A stretch of DNA of 64,000 bases. Source: Neptunicella plasticusilytica (GTDB taxonomy: Bacteria > Pseudomonadota > Gammaproteobacteria > Enterobacterales > Alteromonadaceae). Where the stretch lies: assembly GCF_047922965.1 (NCBI RefSeq), contig NZ_CP150481.1, positions 2,914,001 to 2,978,000 of the forward strand, read 5' to 3'. Below are positions 37,401-45,701 of the stretch, piece by piece; position 1 is the stretch's first letter; each line of letters starts with the position of its first letter. Below the pieces are notes generated by a model. It made no database searches. It was not told the DNA's origin and saw nothing but the letters and a program-made list of their open reading frames with translations. Both the position numbers and the translations under genes were made by a program.

Positions 37401-37782
37401 GACTGCCGATTTACTGCAGCGACTGGAAAGTGCTGCAAACCAGCAACAACAGGATATCTGTGATGACATTATTGACGAACTGACCCAGCATATGCCATCG
37501 GTTATCAATGAGATCGAGCAGTTTATTCAACCGGCCAGTGCACAGCACACTCATGAGGCGCCTTCGGTTGACAGACAGGAACTGACGGCAGTTATCGACC
37601 GTCTCGTTCAGGCGGCCAAACGCAATGAAATGGACGAAAATGCCATGCAGCAACTTATACAATGCTTGCAAAACAACCATAATAAAATGCTGGAAAAAAT
37701 TGAGAATGCCTTTGATGATTTTGAATTCGAGCAAGCCATCAATTTGTTGAATGAATTACGCGATAACAATTTGGAGCCTTAG
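34414..37782 (+). CDS. MHYT-PAS hybrid sensor histidine kinase with REC and Hpt domains
   Basis: Large inner-membrane sensor kinase of about 1,122 residues. Domains in order: MHYT sensor (about 38-265; MHFIGM at 90, MHYIGM, MHYTGM, candidate metal/gas ligands), two PAS domains (about 290-540), HisKA with NMSHEIRTP (His about 560), HATPase with GIGIAQERL and GGTGLG, receiver domain (about 795-910, Asp about 842 in LILMDVQMP) and Hpt domain (AHAIKGQCG, His about 983). No ATG start fits: the frame opens at TTG 34414, with TTG 34459 or 34471 as alternatives. It is followed after 5 bp by an HD-GYP regulator. Confidence 0.92.
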   Translation: MYYICSNFNLTGSNKLINWLFHYFSYPADSLLVYGSFDPWLVILSVAIAIFTSFMALQIAGQARYVEHHTRKHLTLAAGSIALGGGVWSMHFIGMLAFDLCTDVDYGIELTLLSMLPSIAASWVALRLISNQNIRLGQLLLGGLLVGAGIGTMHYIGMAAMQMAPLLRYDPWFFALSIVVAVSLAILALWVKFGINQFLRARISETWLNIISGSVMGFAISGMHYTGMAAARFVQPAGMNLPPEKGQDAALMAMGIAMTTVFITALVVGVNLVLRYRDISKVSHENEKRLLAMMDTAVDAIITVNHQEKIIGANQAVAKIYGWSYKELIGQHVSVLIPPSKLTQFKLQSFVSDAQDSMSGSALETEALHKDGHVFPVRLTVGHVKLPNEELFVAFVADISQRLAMEQSIRESEEKFRSLIGNIPGAAYRCLHKTGWPMLFISEAVEKITGYPASDFLMPNPKRNISDLFHPDDKERINIMDNGEDPFNLEYRIIHKDKSVRWVLETGDYIRDKKGKIAWLDGFIMDITSRKTMEDNLLHSKEKAEQAVVAKTAFLANMSHEIRTPMNAIIGFSNVLLETPMQREQHKHLSTINSAANSLLHLLNDILDSAKLEKGKLELEMLDFSLPNQLDMVLSTLSIQANDRHIDLRLELSEQVGEFYYGAPDRIRQVLTNLIGNAIKFTEQGSVSVTISLDQQSHVHFSIQDTGIGIAQERLNTIFEPFTQADASMSRRFGGTGLGTTISKQLVEQMGGRINVSSTLGEGSCFEFSLPLIPAKKPVEPPCKNVLPIPPLAILVADDIQQNRDLLVLLLGNAGHQVTTVTNGQQALNCFEKQSFDLILMDVQMPHMDGLQASQEIRKLEQQKGLAATPIIALTASVLAEDKLAASNAGMDGFASKPVNFQMLCVEIARVLKLNIDQNKLPPAVTTQPHSLLDTQQGLSLWGDLDILNKELQLFVDKYQDMAGLLQGLSAQQNLAQIAQQAHAIKGQCGNLGLTQTADLLQRLESAANQQQQDICDDIIDELTQHMPSVINEIEQFIQPASAQHTHEAPSVDRQELTAVIDRLVQAAKRNEMDENAMQQLIQCLQNNHNKMLEKIENAFDDFEFEQAINLLNELRDNNLEP

Positions 37783-37787
37783 TCCTC

Positions 37788-38780
37788 ATGCAAGATAACC
37801 AAGACAGCCAGACAAAAATTCTGCTGGTCGATGACGAGCCGGCTAATTTACGGGTGCTGAAGCAAATACTGCATGACAGCTATCGCCTTATTTTCGCCAA
37901 ATCCGGTGAAGAAGCAATAAAGTTGGCCCAACGCGACAAGCCAGACCTGATCCTGTTAGATGTGATGATGCCGGGGATGACCGGCTTTGAGACCTGTCAG
38001 AAATTAAAATCAGCACCGGATACAGCAATGATACCGGTCATTTTTGTTACCGCGTTAAAAGATACCGATGATGAAGCCAAAGGGTTTGAATATGGCGCGG
38101 TAGATTATATTACCAAGCCTGTCTCCCCTCCCATCGTCAAAGCCAGAGTCAGAACCCATTTGTCGCTGGTTCAGGCCGATGAACTGAAAAAAACCCGTCT
38201 GCAAGTGATCCAGCGACTGGGCCGCGCGTCGGAATACAAGGATAACGAAACAGGCCTGCATGTTATTCGAATGAGTCATTACGCCAAAGTGATCGCGCTG
38301 GCCTACGGTTTTTCAGAGCAACGCGCCGATAATCTGTTCCATGCAGCTCCCATGCACGATATTGGTAAAATCGGCATACCTGACAATATTATGCTTAAAC
38401 CGGATAAACTAACTGACGAAGAATTTGCCGAAATGAAAAAGCATCCGCTCATTGGCGCCGAAATTATTGGTGAATGTGACTCGGAATTGCTGGCATTAGC
38501 CAAGTCGGTAGCCTTGCACCATCATGAAAAATGGGACGGCAGCGGTTATCCTTATGGTCTCAAGGGCGAAGATATTCCGGTTGAAGGGCGTATTGTCGCA
38601 CTCGCCGATGTGTTTGATGCATTAACCACCAAACGTCCTTACAAAGATGCCTGGCCGGTGGATGAAACCATGCAATATATCAAGCAGCAAAAAGGACGGC
38701 ATTTTGAGCCCCTGCTAGTCGATCTGCTCGAACAGGAACTGGACAAAATCCTGCGTATAAAGGCCAACTGGCCGGAGTAA
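37788..38780 (+). CDS. Response regulator with HD-GYP cyclic-di-GMP phosphodiesterase domain
   Basis: 330 residues: receiver domain (about 9-125, phospho-acceptor D58 in LILLDVMMPGM) and HD-GYP domain (about 140-325) with HD at 190-191, HHE at 245-247 and GYP at 253-255, all intact. It should hydrolyse c-di-GMP when activated. The 5-bp spacing from the MHYT hybrid kinase indicates a cognate pair. It is convergent with the ABC transporter genes. Confidence 0.94.
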   Translation: MQDNQDSQTKILLVDDEPANLRVLKQILHDSYRLIFAKSGEEAIKLAQRDKPDLILLDVMMPGMTGFETCQKLKSAPDTAMIPVIFVTALKDTDDEAKGFEYGAVDYITKPVSPPIVKARVRTHLSLVQADELKKTRLQVIQRLGRASEYKDNETGLHVIRMSHYAKVIALAYGFSEQRADNLFHAAPMHDIGKIGIPDNIMLKPDKLTDEEFAEMKKHPLIGAEIIGECDSELLALAKSVALHHHEKWDGSGYPYGLKGEDIPVEGRIVALADVFDALTTKRPYKDAWPVDETMQYIKQQKGRHFEPLLVDLLEQELDKILRIKANWPE

Positions 38781-38815
38781 ATAACTTGATGTTATTCTTC
38801 TACCTAACTCGGCTG

Positions 38816-39721
38816 CTAAGCGTTTTCGAACAGCATATTTTCTAGCGTAGCACCGGCAATTAGCTGGCGATAAGACCACCCTCGTTGATAACACAAACTC
38901 AATACCTGAATATGCATATCAGCACTGATTTGCGGATCAAATAGCAATACAAATTCGTTACGGGTGCGGGTTTGTACGTTCAGCATCCCCGGCAACGCCT
39001 CTAGAGCAGGGATAAATTCATCGGTGATAGCCTGCATACGTAAAGTCAGGGTATTGGTCACGCTCTCATGACTCACCACATTCTGCTGGCGTAATTGCCC
39101 CTGCTCCAAAAACAGCACAGAGCCGCACAAACGCTCCAGTTCATTCAGATCGTGAGAGCTAAGAATAAATGTTATCTCGCCAGCCAGATCAGCAACAAGT
39201 TCACGGATCTGACGGGCATTTTTGGGGTCCAGCCCTGCCGTTGCCTCATCCAGCATCACGATTTCAGGCTGGCCTATCAGCGCCTGGGCAATTGACACCC
39301 GTTTGCGCATGCCATGCGATAATTCTGCTGGCAGTTGATCAATGCTGTCAGACAGGGACACCAGCTCCAGGCATCGTTCAGTTTCGCGTTGCTGTTCTGC
39401 AGAACTCAAGCCTTGTAAACGGGCATAAAACTTTAACTGGTGACCTATGCTAAAGCGCGGATCGAGCAACGCGTCTTGCGGTAATGCCGATAATTGATTG
39501 ATTAGCGCCGGACTACCCGGTTTATGCCCCAATATCGCAATGCTGCCAGTAGAGGGCGACAGATATCCGCACAACAAACTAAATAAGGTGGTTTTGCCGG
39601 CCCCGTTAGGCCCGACCAGCGCCACTGGCGCTCCCCGGTTTACCTCAAAACTGACATTATCCAGAGCTACTTTACTGCCAAAACGGCGGCTGACATTGCG
39701 GCATTCAATCAATAAACTCAT
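38816..39721 (-). CDS. ABC transporter ATP-binding protein
   Basis: 301-residue ATPase of the ABC-2 exporter type. Walker A GPNGAGKTTLFSLL (about 37-50), signature-like LSHGMRKRVSIAQAL, Walker B EIVMLDEATAGLDP and the H-loop SSHDLNELE are present. The extra C-terminal region (about 210-301) is usual for NosF/CcmA-like ATPases. It overlaps the start of the permease unit (4 bp), so the two form one transporter; cargo unknown. Confidence 0.92.
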   Translation of the reverse strand: MSLLIECRNVSRRFGSKVALDNVSFEVNRGAPVALVGPNGAGKTTLFSLLCGYLSPSTGSIAILGHKPGSPALINQLSALPQDALLDPRFSIGHQLKFYARLQGLSSAEQQRETERCLELVSLSDSIDQLPAELSHGMRKRVSIAQALIGQPEIVMLDEATAGLDPKNARQIRELVADLAGEITFILSSHDLNELERLCGSVLFLEQGQLRQQNVVSHESVTNTLTLRMQAITDEFIPALEALPGMLNVQTRTRNEFVLLFDPQISADMHIQVLSLCYQRGWSYRQLIAGATLENMLFENA

Positions 39722-40527
39722 AGTGCACTCCGCTGATTAATCATCCAGGCCAACAACAAGAGTCCGATTGTCTGTAATCCCGGTTGCAAGTAACTCTGTA
39801 AACTTTGACCGGGCAAGCTGAGTAAGTCGGTCAAATCGTTGCCGGGTAACACATATTCCAAAATCGACAATGACGGATACCAGTAACTTAGCAATGACAA
39901 CAATATACTGAGTCCCCCCAATGCTAGTGAAGCCACCAAGACACTCTGACGGGCGGAGCGCAAAAAACCGTTGAACAATGTCATCAAGGCAATAAAAGGT
40001 AATAATGCCAGCAACAAATGCCCCCACAATCCCAGCGCAATCACGCCGGTAACAACAATAACCGCAGCGTTTTGCATACTTCCCATGACCAATGCGGCAA
40101 GCAAACTGATACCGCTCAGCAAGGCCATAATGAGTACTTGGCCAATAAATCGTCCTAGCAATATTTCGCTACGAGTGCTGCGTAACACCAGAAAGCGTAG
40201 GGTACCGCGATCACGATCCGAAGCCGTTTGGTCCGCGCTCATCATCACCGTCATGGCCGGGTACAGATAAATCGCGATCAGCCAGTAAATAGCCAGTTCG
40301 GCCATGGGCCATTGATAAATTTCGGATAAGCCCAATTGACCAAAGGTTTGTTTGGCCATATCGGCAAAGGCGGGAGAATTGAGGATTTCTGCCCCGCGGG
40401 AAATCAGGTAATAAAAGATCACAAACCAGAACAGTGCAAATGCCGCCAACGCAATAAGTCCACGTCTGGTCATAAAAAGGCGGTTCAGCTCGAATGCCGC
40501 GATCATCCAACAACGTCGAATATCCAT
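39718..40527 (-). CDS. ABC-2 type transporter permease
   Basis: 269 residues with about six membrane helices. The opening (MDIRRCWMIAAFELNRLFMTRRGLIAL) and the segment TASDRDRGTLRFLVLRSTRSEILLGRF-like region are typical of NosY/ABC-2 permeases, with the DRDRGTL amphipathic motif at about 108-114. It is first in a two-gene operon with the ATPase. Substrate unknown. Confidence 0.87.
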   Translation of the reverse strand: MDIRRCWMIAAFELNRLFMTRRGLIALAAFALFWFVIFYYLISRGAEILNSPAFADMAKQTFGQLGLSEIYQWPMAELAIYWLIAIYLYPAMTVMMSADQTASDRDRGTLRFLVLRSTRSEILLGRFIGQVLIMALLSGISLLAALVMGSMQNAAVIVVTGVIALGLWGHLLLALLPFIALMTLFNGFLRSARQSVLVASLALGGLSILLSLLSYWYPSLSILEYVLPGNDLTDLLSLPGQSLQSYLQPGLQTIGLLLLAWMINQRSAL

Positions 40528-40641
40528 CCACCTCGCTCCTTTTGTGAATTAATCTTGATAGCAAGAATAACAATAAAAACAATCAATTGGCCGTTTGTAT
40601 TTGCCATCAAATTGTAAGCAAATCCGAATGATAAACAGCCT

Positions 40642-41271
40642 CTAGGCGATTTGTCTCAACTGCAATAGCTCGAACTCATCCAGTAATTGATCGATTTTCT
40701 GTTGCAACACTTTATCCACTCGCGCAGCACGCGGATAACGGGGCATCTTGCGATCGTTGATCCAGCCCTCATTCCAGCCTGCTGTATTTTTGACAAAAGC
40801 ACGGGCAAAATCTTCGCCGCCGTTCTCAAGGCAGCCGGCCAAACAGGTATCTACATAACTTTGCATAACCGGAAATTGTTTATTGGCAGGATGAATTCCC
40901 AAACTTTGGCAAATCCATATTTTACGATGTTGCAGTTGCTGCTTCAGGGCATTAATTTGCGGCCTATCGACTTGCAGCGTCAACCGGCACAAAGGCACCG
41001 GCGCGAACAGGTAATCTTTTTCTCGCTGGCGTAATCGATCAGTAATGCGCTCGGTTGGTACCAGGACGCCATTCAAGCTGGCATTCTGTTTGGGTAATGC
41101 TCCCACATGGGATTGCTGCTCTTCAATATTGCGAGTGATCCAGCTACGTTGCCAACCTTGCACACTGACAGGAATAACGGCAGTGTTAATCGCAGAAAAC
41201 CGCCAACGACTATCATGGCTGAGCAAACTACCGTAGCCGAGAATAAACTCGTCTGTATCGGAAAACAGCAC
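40642..41271 (-). CDS. Gamma-glutamylcyclotransferase-like (GGCT fold) protein
   Basis: 209 residues with the GGCT/AIG2-type opening FILGYGSLL (YGSL at 13-16). It resembles stand-alone ChaC-like gamma-glutamylcyclotransferases but is weakly conserved, so the substrate and even enzymatic activity are uncertain. The C-terminus is helical and charged. It neighbours MAPEG (14 bp gap), another glutathione-associated family; a common theme is possible. Confidence 0.65.
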   Translation of the reverse strand: MLFSDTDEFILGYGSLLSHDSRWRFSAINTAVIPVSVQGWQRSWITRNIEEQQSHVGALPKQNASLNGVLVPTERITDRLRQREKDYLFAPVPLCRLTLQVDRPQINALKQQLQHRKIWICQSLGIHPANKQFPVMQSYVDTCLAGCLENGGEDFARAFVKNTAGWNEGWINDRKMPRYPRAARVDKVLQQKIDQLLDEFELLQLRQIA

Positions 41272-41285
41272 GTCCTAAAGGTGAA

Positions 41286-41684
41286 TTAATTCAGCACAAC
41301 GTGAGCATTGATGCCCTGATACAAACAGAGCGCGCCACAAACGAGCAGCAGCAAAAAAGTAATGGCGGCTCCCCACATACGACCAAATTTGAAATGTTCA
41401 GTGAAGGCCAGTGAATATCCATGCAACACACGCCCAACCACCAGCGCTATGCCAATAATGTGCAGGATATAGCCCGGAAAGCGCCCCAATTCGAGTATCC
41501 CCATCATCAGCAGAATAAAAGGGACATACTCGGCAAAATTGCCATGGGCACGAATACGGCGCAGGAGAATTTTATCCCCCCCGTCACCCAAGCTGATGCC
41601 TTTGCCACGCATCAGGATGACCCTGACACTCAAGACTAAAAATAGTAACGCCAATATGCCTGCATAAAGTGGGGTAATAATCAT
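41286..41684 (-). CDS. MAPEG family membrane protein
   Basis: 132 residues with four membrane helices. The MAPEG core is visible: IRAHGNFAEYVPFILLMMGI (about 44-63) and the second conserved region GRVLHGYSLAFTE. These membrane-associated glutathione-linked proteins include glutathione transferase and peroxidase activities. It is transcribed with the GGCT-like gene. Confidence 0.88.
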   Translation of the reverse strand: MIITPLYAGILALLFLVLSVRVILMRGKGISLGDGGDKILLRRIRAHGNFAEYVPFILLMMGILELGRFPGYILHIIGIALVVGRVLHGYSLAFTEHFKFGRMWGAAITFLLLLVCGALCLYQGINAHVVLN

Positions 41685-41718
41685 GGTTAATCCTCTGTAA
41701 TTATAATGCCTTCCAAAT

Positions 41719-42843
41719 CTACATTTTACGCAATACCAAACTACCTATAGAGTATCCCGCGCCAAAAGAGCATAGCACACCCACATCACCAGTTTGCATA
41801 TCCTGCTGATGCAAATTGAACGCAATCAATGAGCCTGCTGATGCGGTATTGGCATATTCATCCAGCACTATCGGCGCTTCTTGCTGAGTGGCATCCCGGC
41901 CCAGAATTTTTTTCACGATCAGCAGATTCATATTAATATTAGCCTGATGCAGCCACCAGCGTTTAACATCCGTGGTATCCAGCTGATGCTGTTGAATATG
42001 CTGTAAAATATGTTCTGCCGCCATTGGACACACTTCTTTAAAGACTTTACGACCATACTGATAAAACAGCTTGTCCGGCGAGGTCGGATCGGAATCATTG
42101 GCATGATTCACATAACCTATATTGGCACGAATATTACTGGAGTATTGGGTTACTGCCTTGGTACTTAAAATCTCAAAAACATTATCACTTTGGCAGCTCT
42201 GTGTGCTTTCTACCACCATGGCTGTAGAGACATCACCAAAAATAAAATGGCTGTCGCGATCAGTATAATTGACCAAAGGAGAAGTGAGTTCAGGATTAAT
42301 CACCAATACGGCTTTCGCCGTACCCGCTTTTACCATTTCATAGGCACGATGCACACCAAATGTCGCGGCCGAACAGGCTACCAACATATCAAAACCAAAA
42401 CCTTTGATACCCAGTTGCTGTTGCACTTCAATCGCAATTGCCGGGAATGAACGCTGGGTAATAGCACAGGAAACAATCACTGCATCAATATCTGCCGGGG
42501 ACTTATTCGCCGCCTTTAACGCTAACCGGGCTGAATGCAACGCAATCTCGGCCTGATCAGAAAGCTGCTCATCCGTGCGCAACGGAATGCGCGGACGCAT
42601 GCGGTTAATATCCAGAATGCCATCTTTGATATAGGCATAACGGTTTTTTATTCCTGAGGCTTTTTCTACAAATTCTGCACTGGAATGCGGTTTAGCTTCC
42701 AATTCACCGGCCTGAATCGCCTGCGCATTCTTACTGTTATATTGATCTGCCCAGGCATTATAACTGGCTACCAGTTCTTGATTGCTGATGCGATGTTCAG
42801 GTGTCCACAGGCCCGAACCACTGATGACGACACGACTACTCAT
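41719..42843 (-). CDS. Beta-ketoacyl-ACP synthase III-like enzyme
   Basis: Condensing enzyme of the FabH superfamily. The 374 residues carry the triad: Cys 157 in MLVACSAATFGVH, His in WWLHQANINM and Asn in YANTASAGSL. It is longer than E. coli FabH (317) and resembles the stand-alone FabH-like enzymes seen in Pseudomonas (PA3286-like) that feed beta-oxidation products into fatty acid synthesis. It is not in a fab operon. Acyl substrate unknown. Confidence 0.88.
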   Translation of the reverse strand: MSSRVVISGSGLWTPEHRISNQELVASYNAWADQYNSKNAQAIQAGELEAKPHSSAEFVEKASGIKNRYAYIKDGILDINRMRPRIPLRTDEQLSDQAEIALHSARLALKAANKSPADIDAVIVSCAITQRSFPAIAIEVQQQLGIKGFGFDMLVACSAATFGVHRAYEMVKAGTAKAVLVINPELTSPLVNYTDRDSHFIFGDVSTAMVVESTQSCQSDNVFEILSTKAVTQYSSNIRANIGYVNHANDSDPTSPDKLFYQYGRKVFKEVCPMAAEHILQHIQQHQLDTTDVKRWWLHQANINMNLLIVKKILGRDATQQEAPIVLDEYANTASAGSLIAFNLHQQDMQTGDVGVLCSFGAGYSIGSLVLRKM

Positions 42844-42931
42844 ATTTACTTCCCGATGAAAAATCCTGACAAGTTTAACCTGAACTCATTCTTTTTACAG
42901 GTAGTTTAACCTCAGAAAAACAAATGACATT

Positions 42932-43138
42932 TCACTCCAGATCGAGTAAATCACCCGGTTTGCATTGTAATGCATTGCAAATCGCAATAAGCGTCGAAAA
43001 CCGAATTGCCTTGGCTCTACCACATTTGAGTTTGGACAAATTCGCCAGCGTTATATCCACTTCTTGCGCCAGTTCAGACAACGTCATCTTTCGCTGCACT
43101 AGCAGCAAGTCCAAATTGACCTTGAGCTGTGTCGACAT
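42932..43138 (-). CDS. XRE/HTH_26 type small transcriptional regulator
   Basis: 68 residues that are almost entirely a Cro/C1-type helix-turn-helix: MTLSELAQEVDITLANLSKLK then KAIRFSTLIAICNALQCKPGDLLDLE, the YozG-like family. It is divergent from a small membrane protein gene with an AT-rich dyad in between, which is probably its operator. Confidence 0.9.
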   Translation of the reverse strand: MSTQLKVNLDLLLVQRKMTLSELAQEVDITLANLSKLKCGRAKAIRFSTLIAICNALQCKPGDLLDLE

Positions 43139-43225
43139 TATTACCCCTCAGTATTTATTTGTTTCAACCGAGCCGGTTCTACCTCGATAGACCAACTTAC
43201 CCAGACCAATACACATCGATAATAG

Positions 43226-43258
43226 ACAATAATTTATCGATAAACAATAAATAATTGT
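43226..43258. promoter_or_regulatory. AT-rich dyad between the XRE gene and the small membrane protein gene
   Basis: ACAATAATTTAT at 43226-43237 and ATAAATAATTGT at 43247-43258 are inverted repeats with one mismatch and a 9-bp spacer. The location in the 205-bp divergent region suggests an autoregulatory operator for the XRE protein. Confidence 0.4.
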
Positions 43259-43343
43259 TGAATATGGATAAATCGAGGACTATATTAAGTCGACAATACA
43301 AATAATTCACTGAACAAATCGGAAATAAATACAGGAGAAAACG

Positions 43344-43541
43344 ATGTTTGCACTTTTATTGGTAGTCGTGTTTTTGCTATTTGCCGGCACCATCAGCTGG
43401 TGTAGTTACAAGTTAGGTCAGACCAAAACGGAGAATCCCCGAATGGCGGCAACTATCGGATTCGGCCTATCTTTTTTGCCGCCGTTGGCACTGATTTATT
43501 TGGTCGTACTGTTACTCAAGGAAGATGCCGCCATCGTATAG
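43344..43541 (+). CDS. Small two-TM membrane protein of unknown function
   Basis: 65 residues with two hydrophobic helices (about 2-21 and 38-59) separated by a polar loop (KLGQTKTENPR). Preceded by a good RBS (AGGAG) 6 nt before the ATG, which supports it as a real gene. No family was recognised. It is divergent from the XRE regulator and convergent with the GFA gene (9 bp). Confidence 0.7.
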   Translation: MFALLLVVVFLLFAGTISWCSYKLGQTKTENPRMAATIGFGLSFLPPLALIYLVVLLLKEDAAIV

Positions 43542-43550
43542 CAGGATTAT

Positions 43551-43958
43551 CTAGGCTGGTAGTTTCTCAACACTCGCAATCTGCTCCAGCCTGTCATCCC
43601 AATCCGCTTTACTGGCAGTAAAAAGATGTAATGTGGGCCGAAGGGCGAGATCACCGTCAATACAGCCTGCAGGTACCCGGACTAGTTTTCCGTCCGCCAG
43701 ACTGATGGGTAAGGCAGAACTGCAAATGGAACAAAAATTCTTGGTATGGCGAGTGCCGGGCAGGACAAAATACTTGATAGACGATTCACCAGAAATCCAT
43801 TGTAATGTGGCACCAGTGGAAAACAGGTTAGCCGCATGCGCCGAACCGGTATCTTTGCGGCAATATTCACAGTGGCAAAGATAAAATCGGTCAAACTCTC
43901 CTTCAACGACAAAACTAACCTCACCACAAAGACAAGATCCGTTAAATTGACTAGTCAT
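43551..43958 (-). CDS. GFA family protein (glutathione-dependent formaldehyde-activating-like)
   Basis: 135-residue zinc protein of the GFA/CENP-V fold. Cysteine pairs are present in CLCGEVSF (about 9-16), CHCEYCRKDTGSAHAAN (about 29-45) and FCSICSSALP. Many members are not formaldehyde-active, so only the family is claimed. It is a single gene. Confidence 0.9.
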   Translation of the reverse strand: MTSQFNGSCLCGEVSFVVEGEFDRFYLCHCEYCRKDTGSAHAANLFSTGATLQWISGESSIKYFVLPGTRHTKNFCSICSSALPISLADGKLVRVPAGCIDGDLALRPTLHLFTASKADWDDRLEQIASVEKLPA

Positions 43959-44008
43959 TCATTAATTCCTCAAACTGTTTTATATAATCGACAACCCTTA
44001 CGCGATAC

Positions 44009-44329
44009 TTATGCGTAATACTTAAAATAAAATAGCGGAAGTGGCAGAGCGCTTATAAATAAGGTGAGCAAAATGCCCATTTTACCAGCCACAATCAGAT
44101 AACTTTTTTGCGGTTTAGCAGGATGGTAAAAGACTTTGACCTTTCCCCCTGGGTATTGCTGAATAGCGGCAAACTGCTTGCGCAAGATAAATCTGGCGTT
44201 ATGGCTGACCACAAAAGTTCATGGCGAAATACGCGTCCCTTGATACTCGGCACCTGATACGCTGTAAGTAAACAACGCCTCACCAGTATATTGCTGTCCA
44301 GAACCCAATCCCCTGAATATTTCCGTCAC
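44009..44329 (-). pseudogene. Degraded DUF3592-like gene
   Basis: One minus-strand frame opened at GTG 44329 reads TGEALFTYSVSGAEYQGTRI, hits an in-frame TGA at 44219-44221, then continues as FVVSHNARFILRKQ, YPGGKVKVFYHPAKPQKSYL and a C-terminal membrane helix to the stop at 44009. The VFYHPAKPQKSYL motif is the DUF3592 hallmark. The N-terminal half, with the first membrane helix, is missing, so it is broken by both truncation and a nonsense codon. The two short ORFs covering it are not separate genes. Confidence 0.6.
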
Positions 44330-44356
44330 TTAATCCGCCTTGCTGATATTGGCTGG

Positions 44357-44779
44357 TCATTCACTGATTTTATGCCATACCTCATACTCAATACGAACCC
44401 CGTCCTTCCAGCGAGAGTTGTACCAGATATCGCCAACTATTAGTGTGGTAAAGCTAAACGATGCGCCTGGTTTTTCTGCAAAGGAATTAAACAATAATGT
44501 CTCGACATATTTATCGTCTTTAATTTCAAAGGTGCCGGATCCGGCGGCCCAGAATTGACTATTTTTCATCGAGGTAAAACTGAAATGGTTCCCGGATAAA
44601 ACTTTAAGTGATTGCATGCCGGTTTTTTCATAACTAACCAGCTTGCCCTGTTCATCCAGATACTCACCGGAAACCAGTTGCCATGCGCCATCTAATATTC
44701 CAGCCAGAGCAGAGGGGCTCGATAAAAGGATACAAAGCGTGAGTAAAGGTAAAATCCTGATTTTCATTTTATTATCCAT
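44357..44779 (-). CDS. Secreted lipocalin-like hypothetical protein
   Basis: 140 residues: signal peptide (cleavage near ALA-GILDGAWQ), then a beta-rich domain with GILDGAWQLVSGEYLDEQGK and ending RWKDGVRIEYEVWHKIS, resembling lipocalin-like/DUF4488-type domains. Two close starts are possible (44779 or 44767); neither has a strong RBS. No partner or function is evident. Confidence 0.65.
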   Translation of the reverse strand: MDNKMKIRILPLLTLCILLSSPSALAGILDGAWQLVSGEYLDEQGKLVSYEKTGMQSLKVLSGNHFSFTSMKNSQFWAAGSGTFEIKDDKYVETLLFNSFAEKPGASFSFTTLIVGDIWYNSRWKDGVRIEYEVWHKISE

Positions 44780-44808
44780 TTTCTGTTAACGATACGGCCG
44801 CCACAACC

Positions 44809-45093
44809 TTAAAAAGACTGGCGCTGTTTTACAAACTCAATACCTCTGCTTATCAACATACTCAGTAAGGCAATCAGCGTAAACTGGCCACCAAGTAACA
44901 ACAAAAATTTAGGCCAAAAATTAATTTCTTCACTAAATATTGCTAGAACAAGATTTCCCGGAAAAAGAAAAATACCATATCCGGGCATACCTCCGCCCCA
45001 GACATACCAGTTTAGTACAAATGCAACACCACCAATCAATACTGACAGCAAACCGGCATAGAATGCGATAACGCGACCCGATAAATTGCTCAT
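44809..45093 (-). CDS. Small membrane protein of unknown function
   Basis: 94 residues with two or three membrane segments (VIAFYAGLLSVLIGGVAFVL, GIFLFPGNLVLAIF, FLLLLGGQFTLIALLSML). No family was recognised. It lies 13 bp downstream of the PfpI-type gene on the same strand, so it may be its operon partner. Confidence 0.65.
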   Translation of the reverse strand: MSNLSGRVIAFYAGLLSVLIGGVAFVLNWYVWGGGMPGYGIFLFPGNLVLAIFSEEINFWPKFLLLLGGQFTLIALLSMLISRGIEFVKQRQSF

Positions 45094-45106
45094 CTACCGT
45101 CAACAG

Positions 45107-45691
45107 TTAAGTGTTTTTTCGCCATTCAAATTCCATTTGTCTGGCAGTGTTTTCGGCCAATTGCACGCTGGTAAGTCTGGCGACCAGATGCAAGCTCATA
45201 TCGATACCCGCTGAAATCCCTCCAGATGTCACAACCTTGCCTTGATCTACCCAACGTTGTGATTTAACTACGGTTAAATCAGGATAACAGCGTTGTAGGT
45301 CGTCACAATCTTCCCAATGGGTAGTCACTTTGAGGCCAGTCAATAACCTTGCTTCTGCCAGTAAAAACGCGCCGGTACAAACTGACGCAGTCAGTTGCGC
45401 GCCAGCAGAAACCTGCGCCACCCATTTAATCACCTTGGTTTTTGTCAATTCACCGTTGTGCACTCCGCCCACGACGATCAGCACGTCAATCTCGGGATGA
45501 TTGCTAAAACTGTAATGCGGCTGAATATTGTAATTGCCTCTGGCCTTGACCACAGACAGCTCCTCTGCAACCAAAAAAACATTAAAACTGTCGGTTGGGT
45601 CCAAAAATCGGTTAGCGGTGGAAAACACTTCATAAGGACCAGAGAAGTCCAGTACCTCCGCATCATCGTAAATATAAATGCCAATATTCAA
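45107..45691 (-). CDS. DJ-1/PfpI family protein (GlxA-type amidotransferase-like domain)
   Basis: 194 residues of the class I glutamine-amidotransferase-like DJ-1/PfpI fold, with the nucleophile elbow TASVCTGAFLLAEA. It has the isonitrile-hydratase/GlxA N-domain look (YDDAEVLDFSGPYEVF) without the AraC domain. The best start is TTG 45691: TAAGGA lies 7 nt upstream and includes the stop codon of the preceding beta-lactamase gene, implying translational coupling. The longer frame from 45712 (also TTG) lacks an RBS. Confidence 0.8.
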   Translation of the reverse strand: MNIGIYIYDDAEVLDFSGPYEVFSTANRFLDPTDSFNVFLVAEELSVVKARGNYNIQPHYSFSNHPEIDVLIVVGGVHNGELTKTKVIKWVAQVSAGAQLTASVCTGAFLLAEARLLTGLKVTTHWEDCDDLQRCYPDLTVVKSQRWVDQGKVVTSGGISAGIDMSLHLVARLTSVQLAENTARQMEFEWRKNT

Positions 45692-45701
45692 GCTGGATTC
45701 C

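Noticed and set aside
44219..44221. In-frame TGA in the DUF3592-like gene as selenocysteine
   Set aside because: The gene is also truncated, no SECIS-like hairpin was noticed, and DUF3592 proteins are not known selenoproteins; a nonsense mutation is the simple reading.
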